DNA of 64,000 bases from contig CM060069.1 in the NCBI GenBank assembly GCA_030533445.1, positions 2,140,756-2,204,755 of the forward strand, given 5' to 3'. Source of the stretch: Cyprinodon diabolis (taxonomy: Eukaryota > Chordata > Actinopteri > Cyprinodontiformes > Cyprinodontidae). The number at the start of each line of letters is the position of its first letter. The first letter of the stretch is position 1. The notes under the pieces were generated by a model, which was given only the letters and a program-made list of their open reading frames with translations, made no database searches and had not been told where the DNA came from. Both the position numbers and the translations under genes were made by a program. Shown piece after piece: positions 61,901 through 64,000 of the stretch.

Positions 61901-61943
61901 ACGCGGCAGCCTTGATCCTGCGGAGACCTCTGAGGCACAACAT
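58907..61943 (-). CDS. mrps18c: Mitochondrial ribosomal protein S18C (bS18m)
   Basis: Component of the small subunit of the mitochondrial ribosome. Minus-strand exons in coding order: 61883-61943 (ATG), 61717-61769, 61568-61651, 59292-59349, 59163-59222, 58907-58983 (stop 58907-58909). They join in phase to 130 residues; human has 142. The first 20 residues are basic and amphipathic ([15 protein letters not shown]), a mitochondrial targeting signal. S18 motifs include the CVLC cysteine pair, [42 protein letters not shown] and FMPVTH. Sizes and phases fit the known gene. The gene is convergent with abraxas1 and divergent from helq. Minus-strand AATAAA signals at 58791-58796 and 58782-58787 lie about 115 bases after the stop. 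Confidence 0.93.
59443..60303. mobile_element. hAT-like non-autonomous element (mrps18c intron)
   Basis: Perfect 13-bp inverted ends TAGGGGTGTAAAT and ATTTACACCCCTA. Inside, atcgatgcatcgat near the left and aatcgaatcgaatcg near the right give subterminal repeats. No transposase. No clean target duplication was found, since the flanks are TTA-rich. Confidence 0.6.
60304..61567. other. mrps18c intron 3 remainder
   Basis: AT-rich non-coding. The 61195-61495 part is the partner of the repeat at 57200-58712. No exon seen. Confidence 0.4.
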
Positions 61944-63069
61944 TCTGAGCGGACACTGGACCGGAAGCAGCAGGGGGACGAGAGGAAACACTGGCAACGC
62001 CGCTTTGGTTCCGGACGCACATCTTTTGATTTAATACTTTAAAAGGTGAAAAACATTACATTTATTCGCGCATGTGTTTCTATTGAACAACAATCACAAA
62101 ATAATAATTAACTCACGTTTCATATTACTGAATACATGACGTCACAGTCAGTGTTGTTAATCCAAAGATAAAAACAAGAAGGGATGGACATTTCTAAAAT
62201 ATACAGAAAGGGCAGTTCTTTATGTTAAACCAGCTTTTAAATTAATGTTTTGAACTCAGCATCAAGCAAACATCAATATGTAACAAAGAATATCTAAATG
62301 TATTTTAGAATAATTTCAGGTTATTGTGTTTATATCCAAATATTTATGGGGAAATTTTTAGAAATTTTTTTTGACGACATTTCACCTTTTTCATTTGAGG
62401 AATTAATCGATACTTGATTGCATTTTTATTATTATTATTATTATTATTATTAATCCCCTTTCAAAATCAGAGTAATAAAAATAACTTTTTTTGATTGACA
62501 ACTTCTTCTAAGGAGAAATCTCATGGTGAGCCCTTTTCTATGATGGTTAAATAAGTTGATAATAGTTTAATTTAAAAAGAAATTCAAATTTTTATTTTTT
62601 TTTTTTCCACCAAAATAAAGAATTTTATTATGATGGTCGGTAACAATTGAGAGATGAATCCCTTTCTTGTTGTTCCTCTGTAGTTCATATATTTTTAATC
62701 ATCTTTATAAAATAATAATGATTTAATTTCATAAAAATTTCCTCTGGGTTACAAACACCAGCAACCGGAAACCGGACGTGACGGAGGGACTTCTCCACCA
62801 ATCATCGTTCCTCCGCGTCTGACGTCACCAGTCGTACGTTTGAACGTGCTGAGCGGTTGGAGCTTCTTTCACTTTTTTCTGTCCTTTTATTCAAGTCAAG
62901 TTAGAATATTTATTTGATTTAATCGGTTTATTTCTGTCGCCAGCGGCGCGTGGTTCCGGCTAACTGTAGCTAGCATCGTTAGCGCTTCCGGTGGGTTCGG
63001 TTTGGGCTGATGGTCTGACCGGCCGGACCTCCGGGCTGAAGGATGGTTCCGAGGTGAACCCACGCAGGG
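61944..63069. promoter_or_regulatory. Shared mrps18c / helq intergenic promoter region
   Basis: About 1.1 kb between divergent start codons. A CRE, TGACGTCA, at 62820-62827 and a CCAAT word (62798-62802) lie in a GC-rich block (62760-62860). An (ATT)n run is at 62426-62452. In vertebrates this gene pair is head to head, so a bidirectional promoter is likely. No TATA box is evident. Confidence 0.5.
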
Positions 63070-64000
63070 ATGAGCTCAGTGAGGCTCCACGTCAAAATCA
63101 AACGAGTCTGCGCGAGGAAGAGGCCGCGTGACGCTCTGAAGGCTCACCTGACACCTGTCCGAAGGGGAGGAGGGGGGTCAGCGCCATGCGCCCCCTGCAG
63201 CAGCATCATGGCAGAAAGTGCAGCTGTGGAGGTAGGGTGGGGTCCAGTGGGTCAGGATGAAGGCAGGTTATAGGTCTAGACTAGACAGAGCTAACCATCT
63301 TCTTCTTCTTGTGTTTGGTTGGCAGTTCTGCAGTGACAGTGAGGATCTGTTCGGGGACTATGACAGCATCCTGGAGGACAGCTCCATCCTGGCACGGCTG
63401 GACGATGCAGAGCAGCGTGAGAGACTGCAATCAGAGCAGCTGCAGGGCTACAGGACTCCGCCACCTTCCACGGACGCCATGTCCTGCTCCGCCGCCCCAC
63501 TGGGCGACGAGCTGGAAGACCTACCCCCCAGCCAGCTGCAGTTCCAGGAGCAGACCCAGGATCAGGCAAAGAGGAGCCGGCTGCAGGTCGCCACGGTGAT
63601 CCCGACGCCTCCCGGCGGGGCCGCTGGGATCGGGGAACCAGAGGGGGCCAAGAGGCGTGGCGGGGTGAGGAGGAGCATGGCGGAGCAGCTGAAGGAGGCC
63701 ATGCTGGGGAACGCAGCGGCTCCTGCTGCTGCGTCTCGCTCCGCGGCGCTGAAGGAGGCAGTCATTTCCAAGGAGATCAGCGAGGCCATGGAGGCCATCT
63801 CCGCAGAGGCCGCTGACCTGGGGCCCTTCTTCGGCCTCCCCAGCAAAGTCAAAGAGCTGATGCTGAGGCTGAGAGGAATCCAGAGGTTATACGGTGAGAA
63901 CATGGCCGCTCAGCGTCCCTCATTCATCCTAGTGTCCATCTGAGGACATGACTGATCAAAGCTGTTGTCTCCCAGACTGGCAGGAGACGTGTCTGAACCT
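63070..64000 (+). CDS. helq: DNA helicase POLQ-like (HELQ), N-terminus
   Basis: Nuclear superfamily-2 3'-5' helicase acting in crosslink repair and replication-fork rescue with RAD51 paralogues. Exon 1 is 63070-63231, exon 2 63326-63893, and exon 3 starts at 63976 and runs out of the window. All borders are AG/GT and the phases join. Exon 2 carries the conserved acidic patch DLFGDYDS, then a disordered region. A SMAEQLKEAMLGNA block and LGPFFGLPSKVKELM...GIQRLY lead into YDWQETCLNL, the family segment just before the helicase motifs. Walker A is beyond the window. The start ATG (63070) is the first in frame with exon 2. An internal Met at 63208 is an alternative, because exon 1 has no clear human counterpart. 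Confidence 0.9.

Overview
The window is nuclear DNA of a bony fish, probably a spiny-rayed (percomorph) teleost. Four vertebrate genes can be read exon by exon with GT-AG introns. They lie in the order gpat3 (-), abraxas1 (+), mrps18c (-), helq (+). This is the mirror image of the human 4q21 block HELQ-MRPS18C-ABRAXAS1-GPAT3. The dispersed repeats are fish types (tRNA SINE, Tc1, hAT, Kolobok-like, epsilon/gamma-type ERV). There are no bacterial operons, and most long open frames are artefacts of tandem repeats.

Layout. 1-4.56 kb: the end of a 20/60-bp minisatellite. 4.6-6.1 kb: dispersed repeats and a tRNA-type SINE. 6.115-13.703 kb: a complete provirus with two 511-bp LTRs about 1% apart, a perfect 5-bp target duplication and a tRNA-Tyr primer site. 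Its interior is a broken mosaic: two partial gag-pro units, DNA-transposon material, no reverse transcriptase, an integrase fragment, and an env split by one frameshift. 13.7-24.5 kb: mostly non-coding, with blocks that look like conserved non-coding DNA, a palindromic minisatellite and MITEs. 25.04-34.79 kb: the last five coding exons of gpat3 on the minus strand. Its last intron holds a Kolobok-like element with a THAP remnant, a nested hAT and a 3.1-kb 49-bp minisatellite. 34.8-39.6 kb: repeats (solo LTR, LINE pieces) and a CpG-rich block, but no recognisable gpat3 5' exons. 39.73-54.28 kb: abraxas1, nine coding exons (354 codons), with introns swollen by four tandem arrays. 54.3-58.9 kb: MITE, Tc1 and foldback DNA between two convergent genes. 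58.91-61.94 kb: mrps18c, six exons. 63.07-64 kb: helq exons 1-2 and the start of exon 3.

Function. abraxas1 (BRCA1-A complex scaffold) and helq (repair helicase) both act in the DNA-damage response. mrps18c encodes a mitochondrial ribosomal protein. gpat3 makes lysophosphatidic acid in the ER. Their adjacency is ancient synteny, not an operon. Tandem arrays fill roughly 20 kb, about a third of the window.
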